Shown here piece after piece: positions 50,990 through 63,245 of a DNA stretch of 64,000 bases. The notes under the pieces are model-generated. The model made no database searches, was not told the origin of the DNA, and was given only the letters and a program-made list of their open reading frames with translations. The translations under genes and the position numbers were made by a program. The stretch lies in assembly GCA_027919835.1 (NCBI GenBank), contig JANVFP010000001.1, positions 1,488,001-1,552,000 of the forward strand, in the 5' to 3' direction. This DNA comes from Lentinula raphanica (Eukaryota; Basidiomycota; Agaricomycetes; Agaricales; Omphalotaceae). Position 1 is the first letter of the stretch, and each line of letters starts with the position of its first letter.

Positions 50990-53900
50990 TTGTACTCTAA
51001 ATCGTCTTCTATCTATCAATCTGTTTCCTCGTGTACCATCGGTTCTATGCAATCAAGTGATTCTTCTCACTTCCGTGTTCCGATTAAGTTACAAGGCAGA
51101 TTCAAGAGTACAAACAGCGCAGCAATGATTGACTCTGGAGCAACTGGACTGTTTATACACCAGCGCTTTATAGATCAACATCGAATCATTACTCGACCTC
51201 TTCCAAAACCAATCACTCTTTACAATATTGATGGCACACCAAACACAGCAGGGAAAATTACTCATTTGGCACGACTTCTTTCTACAATAGATCAGAACAT
51301 GCCACAGCTTCTTGAATACTTAGTCACCAACCTAGGATCAGACGACATAATCCTTGGGTTACCCTGGCTTCGGAAAGTAAATCCAAATATCAACTGGAAG
51401 GAGGGCCGTATCTCGGTACAATCAAAATCAGCCCACCCCATGGTTATCGAGGAAGTACCAGAACCCCAAGTGGCTAACGTAGGGGGAACCACTTTAGATC
51501 TACTAGAAATCAATCCAGAACATGTTCCATTGCCGACACCAACTGCTGATGAAATGGAGGACTTGCGAGATGATGCCCCACCCCTCTACCGCTTACTTAG
51601 AAACTGGAAACAAAGAAGAGCCTTGTGTCGGTCTGGAGTTCTAGACCATGCTACAGAAGAACTTTGGTGTGCAGCGGGATACACCTATTCCCAACAATTG
51701 GCAGAGGCAGCTTATCGAGAAAAACCAAAGCAATCATTCGAAGAAATTGTTCCTCTGGAATATCACCGACATTCAAAGGTTTTCTCTGAGAAGGAATCAG
51801 AACGTCTTCCCGATCACAAACCCTGGGATCATGCCATTGATCTCAAACCTGATGCCCCTGAAACAATGCGAACCAAGATCTACCCCATGTCACTTAACGA
51901 ACAAGAAGAGCTTGACAGATTCTTGAAAGAAAATCTTCGTAAAGGTTACATACAGCCTTCTAAATCCCCAGTTGCATCACCAGTCTTCTTTGTGAAAAAG
52001 AAGGATGGTAAACTCCGGTTTGTACAGGATTATCGACGACTGAATGACTACACCATCAAGAATCGTTATCCCCTTCCCCTTGTTGCAGATATCATCAGTC
52101 GACTTCAAAATTCCAAGATATTCACCAAGTTTGATGTTCGATGGGGATATAACAATGTGCGGATCAAACAAGGTCATGAATGGAAGGGAGCATTTGCTAC
52201 TAACCGGGGTCTATTCGAACCCTTGGTTATGTTCTTTGGTCTCACCAATTCTCCTGCCACATTTCAGGCCCTCATGAACTCCATCTTTGCGGACCTCATT
52301 GCATCTGGAAAGGTTGCCGTATATCTGGATGACATCCTGATCTTTACTGAAACACTGGAGGAGCACAGAAAACTAGTTCATGAGGTCCTCGATCGACTTG
52401 CCAAGCATGACCTCTATCTGCGTCCCGAGAAATGCGAGTTTGAAAAGTCATCAATTGAATACCTGGGGCTGGTCATTAGCGAAGGACAGGTTCAGATGGA
52501 TCCAGTTAAGGTCAAAGCCGTAAAAGAATGGCCTACACCAAAATCACTACGTGATCTTCGAGGATTTCTGGGCTTCGCTAACTTCTATCGGCGGTTTATT
52601 GAAGGATTTGCGAAAAGGGCAAGACCCCTTAATGACTTAACACGAAAAGATATCCGATGGGACTGGGGCACTTTACAGCAGGAAGCATTTGACAGCCTGA
52701 AGATAGCCTTCACCACTGCACCCATTTTAGTGCTATGGAACCACACCAGACCCACACTGATTGAAGTCGATGCATCTGGTTTTGCCACTGGTGGAACCCT
52801 ATCACAACTCCAAGAAGATGGCCTTTGGCATCCTGTGGCATTTCGGTCAGCATCTATGGGGCCAGCAGAGCGTAATTATGAAATCTATGATCGTGAAATG
52901 CTTGCTATCATAGAAGCGCTCAAAGATTGGAGGCACTTTCTGGAAGGGTTACCCGAACCATTTGAAATCATTACAGACCATCAGAATCTAGAATTCTGGC
53001 GAACGGCACAGGACTTGAGCAGAAGGCAGGCACGATGGGCTCTCTGGTTATCACGATTTAATTTCCATCTAACACATCGTGCGGGAAGGATTCACACACA
53101 AGCGGATGCCTTATCTCGCATGGCACAACACCAGGTGCATGATTCCGAGGACAACAAAGAACAAGTTGTTCTTAAACCCGAGCATTTCATCAAGGCATCA
53201 ACTGCAGTATTACTTGACAATCCATTGCTAGAAAGTATACGACAGAACAGCACCCGAGAATCAGAGGTAATTGAGGCACTCAACAAGCTCAACGGACCAC
53301 AGAGCCTTACTCACGGATTGACTGATTGGCAAGAAGAGGAGGGTCTAGTATTCTACCGAGGAAGGATATATGTTCCACCTAACCAAGAACTGCGTAAGGC
53401 AGTACTGGAGCAATGCCATGACTCACGAACAGCAGGACACCCAGGAATGCATGGCACATTGGAGCTAGTCAACAGACAGTACTGGTGGCCAGGTATCCGT
53501 ACCTTCGTTGACAAATATGTTGAAGGATGTGATGTTTGTCAGCGGAAACGACTAAATCCTTCCCATACAGCACCGCTCCAACCTCTACCTGTTCCAGCTG
53601 GTCCCTGGGAGGACATTGGCGTTGACCTTATTGGTGAGTTACCAATGACGCAAGCAGGCCACAATGCCATAATCACATTCGTCGACCACTATACCAAAAT
53701 GATCCATTGTTTCCCCACAACTACGGAGATAACTGCAGAAGGTGTAGCAGATTTCTTTTACCAAGAGATCTTCCGCCTTCATGGAATTCCCAGACGGTTC
53801 ATATCAGATCGTGGACCGCAGTTCGCGGCAGATGTGATGCGACAATTATTGAAACGTCTGGGAATTGAATCCGCCCTCACGACAGCCTATCACCCAGAAA

Positions 53901-54763
53901 CTAATGGGCAAACAGAACGTGCAAATCAGGAGATAGAGCGATACATCCGAATGTACGTAAGTCGATGACAAGATGATTGGGACAATCTCCTCCCTACTGC
54001 TGAATTTGTCATTAATTCTCGAATCCACTCCGCTCATTCATATTCCCCTTTCGAAACACTCTACGGCTATACACCTGAATTCAACATTCCAATCGGAATC
54101 TGGAACAAATTCCCATCAATTGATAAACGATTGGAATTGCTGAAACATGCAAGAGAGGATGCCAAAGCAGCTTTATGTATGAGCAAAGAGCGGATCAGAG
54201 AAGAAGTCCGAGGGGAAGCACCGACATTTGATGTAGGCCAACCAGTCTGGCTTTCCCTCAACAAATTAAAGATACGACAAAAGAATCAGAAGCTCGGAAG
54301 CAGACGACTTGGACCGTTCGAGGTGGTAGAAAAGACAGGTCCACTAACATACCGACTCAATCTTCCGTCGTGGATGAAAATCCATGATAACATACATGTG
54401 AACCGGCTGTCGCCCTGGAAGGGCAATGATGTGAATGGGACACTACCACCACCACCGGAACCAGAAATTATAGAAGGAGAAGAGTTTTATGAGGTAGAGA
54501 AGGTTCTTGACAGTCGCTTCTATGGTCGATGGAAGAAGCTTCAATTCCTGGTCCGATGGAAAGGATACGATGAAGGTCATGATGAATGGATAAACGAGGA
54601 GAACATACGGGGCTCGGCAGATGAAGAAATTGAAGATTTTTACAAGATTCACCCAAATGCACCACGGAAAATTGCAGCCTCCATCTTCAACTCACTTCCA
54701 TGGCAACCCTATGAAAACCTTACAGAGGTAGTCGCTGGGACATCGACTGTAGGAGGGGGGTAA
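50990..54763 (+). CDS. pol: Gypsy-2 Pol with chromodomain, interrupted by TGA at 53966-53968
   Basis: Protease MIDSGATG (Asp48); reverse transcriptase [10 protein letters not shown] (447-448); RNase [13 protein letters not shown] (Asp594); integrase HHCC ([11 protein letters not shown]...CDVCQ); and the core Asp879, Asp940, Glu976 (35 residues between the last two). TGA follows YIRMYVSR; the same frame continues [18 protein letters not shown], then a GPY/F-like module ([19 protein letters not shown]) and a chromodomain ([29 protein letters not shown]). Chromodomains target chromoviruses to marked chromatin. The stop would remove the C-terminal third of integrase unless read through. The frame is entered from gag by -1 shift; no ATG lies at the listed start. 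Confidence 0.9.
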
Positions 54764-55423
54764 TGTCGTGACATCTGACATGTGTGTCATTTTTCCTTAT
54801 CACATGCACTCCTTTTTGCATCATATGTCCTTGCTACCACCTGATCGTTCTTCATGACTCACTACAATTAGCAATCACACCTCCTGCTTCATTATCAATC
54901 CTCTTCTCATGCTTTATCATCCTCCTCTCGCGTTCTGTCACCATTCTTCCTTCTATTCTCGCACTAGAGTCCTTGTGTTATTGTTCTTCATATCTGTCTC
55001 TCGCGCTGTCACTACTCCTTATCTTTCCAACCATTCTCATTCGCTCTTCGCCTTTCACATTCTCGCACTACACCTTTTACATTCTCGCATTATTGTATTT
55101 TCCAATCTTCTTCACTCACGCTGTTCATCTTTACTGCTTTGGGTACTTATTGTTTCACTCAGTATAAATACCACTGTAGCTAGACTCCTGGTTCCCTATC
55201 TCGACCTCTTGGTCATTGGGAACTAGGTTCGTATTTGTATCCTACTCACACTCAATACTATTAACTTGGTCATTGGGAACTAGCTTGTCTTTTCCTTCTG
55301 AAGCCCTAGTGATTGGCCCTTTGTGCCCTCACTGCTGCTGAGATCAACCTCCCCCTTACCCTGTATAGGGTTGTGCTTGTGCTTGTGCTCGTGTCATCCT
55401 TCTGTGCTAACTCCTTCGGGACA
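54764..55423 (+). repeat. Gypsy-2 3' LTR (preceded by polypurine tract)
   Basis: AGGAGGGGGG at 54751-54760 is the purine tract. The LTR repeats the 5' copy base for base as far as I could compare. Confidence 0.95.
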
Positions 55424-55607
55424 ACAACATCCGCCAACGGTATATTGAGAGACTTCTATTCCTTCTTGCCTTTATCTTTGAACTCTTCACTGTTTGTCTA
55501 TCGTTGAACGTATCTTATACGTCAATTCGCTGTACTTTTTTGCTGTACCTTGAACGCAAAAAAAAACCTGGGCTGTAGTATCCTTCATGTTGGGCAGGTG
55601 AGTCAGA

Positions 55608-57137
55608 GCTTCCTCTTAAACGGAGTCATACACTCAAGAATGATAGGCATATATCAAATAAGAATGCTCGGACTGAATCTCAGAGCCTCCCTGTCCATAG
55701 GCGCGCTCTTGGGGAATGTCCGCCTTTTGGCTACATTTGCAGCTGCAACCGTGAACAATTCCTGGAAATACTGACTTTGGTTAAAAATTGTCGAGCTCAC
55801 CTACCATTTCTCTCTTATCGCCTCATCTCTACGGTGGCAGGCCGCTCACGCTATCAAAATGCTTTGGATCAACTTTTTCCAGCCCTTCCTTCCCTCGACT
55901 GCCCAGCTAGAGCGTATTCTTACGTTGATTCTCAAATGACGCGACTTCAGGATATTTCTCGCCAACTCTCCCTTGTAACAAGAATCAAGAGTGCCTTTGT
56001 CGCTACTATCGGCCAACACAAAGTTCTTCCGTCGGACAATGTGGCCCTCATAATCTTAGGAAACCTTGAACACCTCCTGGACAATATACAGAGCAAGAAG
56101 AACTCCCTCGAGACAGCCTGGTACAATCTTTTGGACCGTAGTCCGAACAAAGCTCAGGCCCTGCTCAATAGTTTGATGAACGAGGTTTGACTCTCACTCT
56201 GTAGACTGTACTCTCGCTCACGTTCGACAGGTCCGACTAAATTCTGTGGAGTTCTGGAAAGTGCTTCCCAACATCTCATTTCACGACTTCTCCACTTTGG
56301 GACCGGGTCGATGGGTCAATGATGAAATCATTAACTATTTCATCAATAAATGGTGTTCCCAATCTCGAAACACCCTGGGATTTAGCACTTTCTTTGCCGG
56401 TACCTGCTTGTTCGAGGACAAGGTTTCTTGCACCGTAGCTAAGCCAGTCCTCACGGATGAAGATGAAACCAGAGTTAGACGCTCGGTGAACCGTAGACAG
56501 GTAGGGCTTTTCTGCCTAAAGCTAGTTCTGTATACATTCCTTATCTTCCTTATCCCTTGCTAGCAAATGCTCGGTTTGAAATCTTGGGACTCTGTTTTCA
56601 TCCCTATACACGAGGGGTCTTCACATTGGTACTCTGCTCGTATAGACTTCAGACTCAAAAGAATAGACATTTACGATAGTCTACGAGAGACTTGTATCCT
56701 CAATCGTCAGAAGCCCGTTTCCGCACGCAAAAATACCAACCTCATGCTTGTAAGCATTGCTACCTCCCGTTATTTACTGGACTTTCTAACGTTGTCAAGG
56801 TTCTTATGTGGTTGACTGAGATCCTAGCCAATATCAGGGGAGAATCTGTTTGTTTAACCAACAATCCGAATTCGGCATGGGTTTGTGATCCTCACAGTCG
56901 TGTAAGTTTACGCTACTTGGAGAGTTATCGATCTCATTTCAGCCCCTTCAGGTTCCTTTTCAACCCAATGCATTTGACTGCGGTGTGCATACCTTGTGGC
57001 ACCTCAAGCACATTTTGGAATATCGCACAGTGACTTCCAGTGGCCGAAGCGTTGATGACAGCCTGTCCTTCACCCCAGATATGGTGGGCAAACGCTTGAG
57101 ATTGGCCATGGAGCTTCTCCAGGATCGCAAGCTCTGA
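55608..57137 (+). CDS. Ulp1-like cysteine protease (C48), transposon-associated
   Basis: Exons about 55608-56184, 56231-56500, 56564-56749, 56800-56901 and 56952-57137 join in frame. The N-terminal helical part includes HRRALGECPPFGYICSCNRE and ISTVAGRSRYQNALDQLFP. The protease has FHDFSTLGPGRWVNDEIINY, SWDSVFIPIHEGSSHWYSAR (catalytic His), RIDIYDSLRE (Asp) and FQPNAFDCGVHTLWHLKHI (Cys). This is the SUMO-protease fold. Such Ulp1-like genes accompany Agaricomycete DNA transposons (KDZ type and others). The true start is unclear; frame and splice signals fade upstream towards the Gypsy-2 insertion. The stop is 232 bp before the Plavaka transposase ATG, same strand. All catalytic residues are present. 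Confidence 0.75.
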
Positions 57138-57368
57138 GATCACTGCCGTCTGATGGGGAAGAAGGTATTTTTTTTGTCTAAACTGTTGTACTGTAGATGC
57201 TACTCGAATGTTTTGTGCAGCTAGTTGTACGCTCGTCGTATATAATTTGTAACCAGCGCCAAATCAGAAAATAAGCGCCTGAACCTGAATCTGATCTTTC
57301 TGCTGCACTCCCTCACCACGCCCTCATCTAGTGTCATCTAAATATCAGTTGGTCTCCTTAGTCTTCCG

Positions 57369-60300
57369 ATGGACTTCACATGCCCGGTTTGTGACAAAGT
57401 TTTTACTCGACCCCAGGATCGTCAAGCACATGTGAACCAAAAAAACGATCCTTTACATTCCGCTCATCGAGCACGACAATCTCATAAAATCGATAGGCTC
57501 TTTCAAGACACAGTGAAAGCGGCTACTAGAGCTCAGATCGCACATCCTCCTCACCTTGTGAAGAATGTTCTGCCAGACATCCAGCGCAGAATACACGATA
57601 ACCATCCTCCACCTATCGAGGAACCTATCGCGGAACCCCTTGCGGAACCTGTAGAAGAGTGCGATGAAGAATCCTCAGACGAAGATGGACTGGATATGGC
57701 TATGGAAGTTGACGGCAGTTACTCTGACTTAGAGGGTGAACTAGTCTTGGATGCGGCACCGGAGGAAATTGATGATGAAATCCTCGAAGAGGCGATGAAC
57801 AACTCCCTTCAAGATCTATACGGTACTGATCTAGATGACATGGATAGTCTTTTCGACTTTCTTCCCGATGATGACGATACACCAACCTCTGTACCTGGTT
57901 CATCTCACACCACCGCTCCTACCGCTCCTACCGCGCCTCTGCCTCACCATATCCATAGACCCTTGGTTGAGGATGAAGAGGATGAAGAGGATGAAGAGGG
58001 TGGAAAGGATAAATGCTTATGGCATTCAACAGCAGGAGAAGTCATAAGGGTGGATAGGGACGTACAGCAAAGATGGAATGGAATTTCCTCTAGGAAGGAA
58101 GAAACTGCCGATGCAGAGTGCTATAGTCCTTTTTCGTCGAGGACAGAATGGGAGATTGCACAGTGGGCGGTGAAGGACAAGATCAGTCAAGGTTCTCTTA
58201 ATCGATTGCTCCAGATACCTCAGGTAATCTTCTGTCTGATTTCATTCATGAAGCCTAGCGTTCTCATGTTCCATTCGCAGGTAAAGGAGAAACTAGGAGT
58301 GACCTTCAACAACGCCAAGTCTATGCTCGGAAAGCTAGACGATATTCCTGAACGTTGCGGTCCTTGGTTTACCAAGAAGCTGACCTTCAAAGATCGCTCA
58401 GATGAAGAATACCTGATCTACCATCGAGATCCCATCGAAGCGATCAAATCTCTCTGGGGGGATCCAGCGTTAGCTTCAGACTTGGTATACAGGCCAGCGA
58501 AACTCTTTCGAAATTCCAAACATAAAGAGGATGATCGTATTTTCTCCGAGATGTGGACAGGAAGCTTCTGGAACGCGGTGCAGGTGGGTTCTCTTAGTAG
58601 GGCGAAGGAGAATTGTAGCTAATACTCTCTTAGGGACAGTTACCTAGCGGTGCAACGCTAGCTCCTGTAATTTTAGCTACCGATAAAACACAGCTCACTC
58701 AATTCTCTGGAAATAAATCTGCTTACCCTGTTTATCTCACTTTGGGAAACATACCGAAAGAACTAAGGAGGAAGCCTGGAACAAGAGCGTGTGTCTTGTT
58801 AGCCTACCTTTCAGTCGACAAACCTGGCAAGAAAGGCCTGACGAAAAGAGAAATGAAGCTTAGGAGATACCAGCTCTTCCATAGATCCATGTCGATCATT
58901 CTAGAGCCTTTGAAACGCGCAGGAAATCCCTTGGGTAGGGGTATAGAGATGGTGGGGGGAAATGGTTGTGTGAGGCGTGTTTATCCAGTACTGGCCACTT
59001 ATGTTGCCGACTACCCAGAGCAATGCCTCGTCACCTGTACCAAATATGGTACTTGTCCAAGATGTCAAGCAAAAGCAGATGAACTCGATTTACCTACGAC
59101 TAAAGAGGCGAGGACACAACGTTGGACCTTGCAAAAGATAGTAGAAGCTCGAAGAGCTGCTGCTGCAAGGGGCAAGGGCGCCCACGCTAGGATGATGGAG
59201 AACAATATCGTTGGGGGAAACTATGAGCCCTTTTGGGCTGGGTTTCCTCTGACAGACATCAATAGATGCATAGCACCCGATGTGCTTCATCAACTCTATC
59301 AGGGGGTGTTCAAACACTTGGTGGCTTTGGTACAAAAGATTGTCGGAGCGGAGGAGCTGGATGAACGCATCCGTAGGTTACCACCAGCACCTGGTGTCAG
59401 ACACTTCTCGAAGGGAATTTCGAACCTCTCCCAGGTATCTGGAACGGAAAGGAAACATGTAGCCCGTATCCTCTTGGCCTGTTTGAATGGAAAGATGGAC
59501 TCTAGAGGCATAACTGCTTGTCGATCCATTCTTCACTTCATTCAATTAGCCCAATATCCTTCACACGACAAACATACTTTGCAGTACATGACAAACGAGT
59601 TGAATACTTGGCACACCTACAAAGACTACTTCGTTGAGAAAGAAGCCAGGTCTCATTTCAAGATACCCAAATTCCATTCCCTTCTTCACTATGTAGACTC
59701 CATCAAGTGGTTGGGAACGACGGATAACTACAACACTGAGGCTTTTGAAAGGCTTCATATCGATCTAACGAAGGAAGGCTGGCGTGCTAGCAACAAGAGA
59801 GATTATTTTCCACAGATGCTTTCTTTCATTTCACGCCAGGAAAAAGTATCGTCGTTTGACTTCTACAAATCATGGACATCCAATAATCAAGAAAGTACAG
59901 AGCAACTGGAAGCATCGGACTCGAAGCAGAAGTCAAGCAGCCTTGGGTTTGAACAGGAGGAGGAGGAGGAGGAGGAGGTACTTGAAAGGACTCCAGAAGA
60001 AGAACGTTCCACCGCCCTGATAAGCTTGGCTAAATATCCCAAGGAGGCGAGGAAGAAGATTGAAGCTATTTCTTTGTTACACGGCGCGCCGGGATTTGCT
60101 GGAGCTTTGAAGCTTTTCTTGAACGATTGCCTATCTCCCTTTCACAAACTAAAGAAAGGTGATGCATTGAAAAAACGCTTGCCTTTCACAACTCTCGAGG
60201 TCTGGCATAACTTTGGACTCGTTCCCTTGGAAGTCTTGGATCCACCCGAAAAGTACCTGATCAAGGCTCAACCTCTTTCAAGTCGTAAAGCAGCTCGTTT

Positions 60301-60777
60301 CGATACTGTTTTGGTGCTTGAAAATGAATTGGCTCAGTCCACAGCTGTTCAAGGTAAGTAGTAAGGCCTTTCTCATTTTTCCCATATTGAATCTATCTAC
60401 GCAACGCCGCAGGGTGTAGAGTTGCCCGCTTACGGGTCATATTTCGCCTACCTCATAGCATCGATCGCGATGATTTTGAGGTGAATACTACTTCGAAGTG
60501 GCCCCAAGAACCTTTGGGCTATGTTACGTGGTATACCCGTTTCAAACCTGCCCCCGATCAAGCTACGGGTATGTACAGGGTAGAACCGGCGATGGCATCC
60601 AACGGTATGCCTCTAGGTGCCATTATTCCCCTTTCCAACATACGACAAAGCTGCATGCTTGTTCCTGGCAAAACATCTTGGGACGCCAGCTGGAATTCTG
60701 AAAACGTTTTGGATGAGTGTTCGAGTTTCTTTGTGAATAATCTACAAACAAAGTATACGTATCAAACTATTTACTGA
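57369..60777 (+). CDS. Plavaka-type transposase, complete (1080 aa)
   Basis: Exons 57369-58223, 58281-58583, 58634-60353 and 60413-60777 sum to 3243 nt with no stop. N-terminal C2H2-type finger (CPVCDKVFTRPQDRQAH), acidic low-complexity region (about 200-220), then the family core: SRTEWEIAQWAVKDKIS, GPWFTKKLTFKDRSDEEY, RIFSEMWTGSFWNAVQ, ATDKTQLTQFSGNKSAYPVY, GNIPKELRRKPGTRACVL, YVADYPEQCLVTCTKYGTCP, FPLTDINRCIAPDVLHQLYQ, GVRHFSKGIS, FHSLLHYVDSIKWLGTTDNY and NTEAFERLHIDLTKEGWR. A GAG repeat encodes poly-Glu at 59957-59980. Conserved D/E/H residues suggest a DDE-type nuclease. It looks functional; element ends were not found. Confidence 0.85.
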
Positions 60778-61559
60778 AATAATCCAACTGTTGTATCAGG
60801 AAAGTGTTGAAAGCACCTTTAGCCTGTAGGTAACCCGCTCCAGGGAGAAATAGGTAGGGCGCTCCGGGACCCAAACCGAGTTGCCTATTTGGGCACATTC
60901 TTGGACGCGCGCTTTTCCTTCCTCCACCAAGATCCTCGATATGACTTGCTCTACTTATCAGAGATCCTTTTGTTCTTGCTCTTCATGGAGACTCGTACGT
61001 CAAGTCTTGCGTGTTGTCTTTGTGTGCTCAAAGTGACTACCTTAGTTCCTTCGTCCTTGTGCGCGTTGTCGTTCTATCCTTGGTCATTCCTACAGAAAGC
61101 TGGACCTTTGTGCTATCAGAAGATTTCTTCGAGTTGGAGGTCGACGACACGGTGCGCTTTCCTCAAGGCCAAAAAATTTCCACTCCTAGTCCTCAAAGAC
61201 AACCATTCGTTACAGTTCCCAATCTCCGGTGATGACGATCAGACATGGTTGAGTTTCGACCTTTCAGAATCTGATAATTGTGGAGGAGACGAATCTAGCT
61301 CTGAACAACTTAGCGTTAACGGTTCATCTGAAGACCATCAACAGCATGATATCAAAAAGCACTCTCATCGCCCCCCGGAGCCAGCTCTATCGTCTACGAT
61401 GATGTGTCTTCAAACTTCCTGGAAACTTCTCTGTCTACCCAGCAATCACTCTCACTCTCACTCTTTACATCATCCAGACGTTTGATGAGGCCCAATCCAC
61501 CTCCGCCTGGATGTTGCGCCCGATCTCCTTTACGCCTTTACCGAAGAATAATGCTGATC
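60778..61559. other. Unresolved downstream of Plavaka
   Basis: Contains plus-strand open stretches with FDLSESDNCGG and similar acidic sequence, but no recognised domain. It may contain the transposon's 3' end. Confidence 0.3.
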
Positions 61560-62105
61560 AAGGATTATTCAATTACCCTCAATGCGTCTTCCCTGGAGAA
61601 GATGTGCCTTGGAATTGCTGATTATTATTCCATTGATCCACAAAAAATTGACGTTCTTATGGGTACATTCACGAAGTCTTTTGGTGCGTCCGGAGGTTAT
61701 ATCGCTGGCAGTAAAGCACTCGTCGACCGCTTAAGGATTCGCAGCTATACTGGCCCTTATGCGGAAAGTATGGCTCCACCCGTACTTACTCAGATCGTGG
61801 CCAGTATGGCTAGTATCATGGGCGTTGACAACCCTACAAGCCCTTCATCTGATTCCACGCTGAAACTATCGTCTCCCTCGTCGTTCCTCATACAAGAGCC
61901 ACAGTATCATCACCCAGGCTCTGTCCCACGATCCGTCCTTCCTTCATGGCTTCCGCTTCCTCTCGAGCTTTCTTCGGGCTCTGAAGGGAGTGAACGCCGC
62001 CGCCGTCTTTCGTTCAATTCCTATTACCTCCGCCGCGGTCTTGACAAACTAGGCTTCATCACATACGGTCTTCCATGCTCGCCCATCGTACCTCTTCTCA
62101 TCTAG
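61560..62105 (+). pseudogene. Serine palmitoyltransferase LCB2-like fragment
   Basis: GIADYYSIDPQKIDVLMGTF, then TKSFGASGGYIAGSKALVDR (the PLP-binding Lys motif GTFTKSFG), RIRSYTGPYAESMAPPVLTQ, LLPSWLPLPL-type SVLPSWLPLPLEL and GLDKLGFITYGLPCSPIVPL. These are consecutive pieces of LCB2, the subunit condensing serine and palmitoyl-CoA in sphingolipid synthesis. The N-terminal two-thirds and the C-terminus are missing, and the frame ends in TAG at 62103-62105. A truncated copy. Confidence 0.75.
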
Positions 62106-63245
62106 TTGGCCCTACTGGTTATTTGATAGTAAATTCAACAATCGTTGACATGATTCAGTCGGATGGATTTTTATACGCTCAGTATGCTTGGGTATGGATC
62201 AACCATGGATAGGCCGACTTCAGGAGCAGAACAGGGAAACACGGGAAGCAGGAAACCGGGCCAAAGGCGTTGGACTTCCTTTACTTATACCTGTTGCCGT
62301 GACTCCCAGCCAAGCCTTCCTTCATCTGCTGTCCAGGGGGTATATTCCGTTGCATAATCGCAGCTGAGGTGTTTGGTGAGCTTGACTTTCTTCAAACTAT
62401 ACCCACATCTCAAATTATGCTCTACAGCAAGTTTCTACACGCTGGGCTTCAGGCCGATCGCCCGGGCGTACGGTGTACGCGAAACGACACGATATGCAGA
62501 TCAAGTGAAGACAAGCACGGATATCCATTGTGAGTGTTTTGAATGGAGTTATAAGCATGGTCTTTACTGAGCATCATCGTTCATCAAAGGCGCCAGCTCA
62601 GACATTTCAACTTAAGGGAAGTTAGATAACGAACTCATCACCGACATGGAGTATGGGTAAAATTCTACAAACTCTTGGCGTTATCCAGTTTTGCTTACTT
62701 CTTGCAGCGACATGGGGTCCACGGTCTTGGAGGGTTTGACAGGTACTTACATGAAGGAGGGAGCTCAACGGCGGGTAAGCAGCAACTTCTTGACTGGGCA
62801 GAGGAGATTTTGAGTTACAAGGTCTACGATATGCTTCTTTTCCTCAAAATCTGGGCTGATCAGATTCTTCCCTTAGTCGTCCTTCCGGAGCATATACTTG
62901 TATCCTTCTTATTCCAGCTACAACGGAAGACGGGAACAGACGAGCGGGATTCCAGCTACAACGGACAACAAGAACGGACAAGCGGGATTGCGGCCGATAC
63001 TCAGAATGTAATGATCATGGTTACTCCGGCCTTTCTTACTTTTTTTCAATCTTTTCATATCAAATCTGCTGTGGTTTGCAATATACTGTATTCTCCTTCC
63101 TGTTCAGAGATACAACGCTGTACCCCTACGTTGGCCACCAGCTCAGAATTGGGCGCCAAATCATATGCCGGCCGTGTTCGGCTTTCCTAAAACAGGTAGA
63201 AACTCGCGTGACGAAAAGAAATTTCATTCTCAACTTCGTTCTTCC
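62106..63245. other. Unresolved coding-like fragments
   Basis: Open plus-strand pieces include LQEQNRETREAGNRAKGVGL, FRPIARAYGVRETTRYADQ and WAEEILSYKVYDMLLFLKI. They do not join into a clear model and match no family I recognise. Two near-identical GGATTCCAGCTACAACGGA-type repeats lie near 62920-62965. Confidence 0.3.

Larger units (their letters stand above)
48683..55423 (+). mobile_element. Gypsy-2: full-length Ty3/gypsy chromovirus
   Basis: 660-bp LTRs (48683-49342, 54764-55423) in which I found no mismatch. Perfect target duplication ACAAC (48678-48682, 55424-55428). Gag with CCHC knuckles; PR-RT-RNase H-IN order; C-terminal chromodomain. One in-frame TGA interrupts integrase. Apparently identical LTRs mean a very recent insertion. 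Confidence 0.96.
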
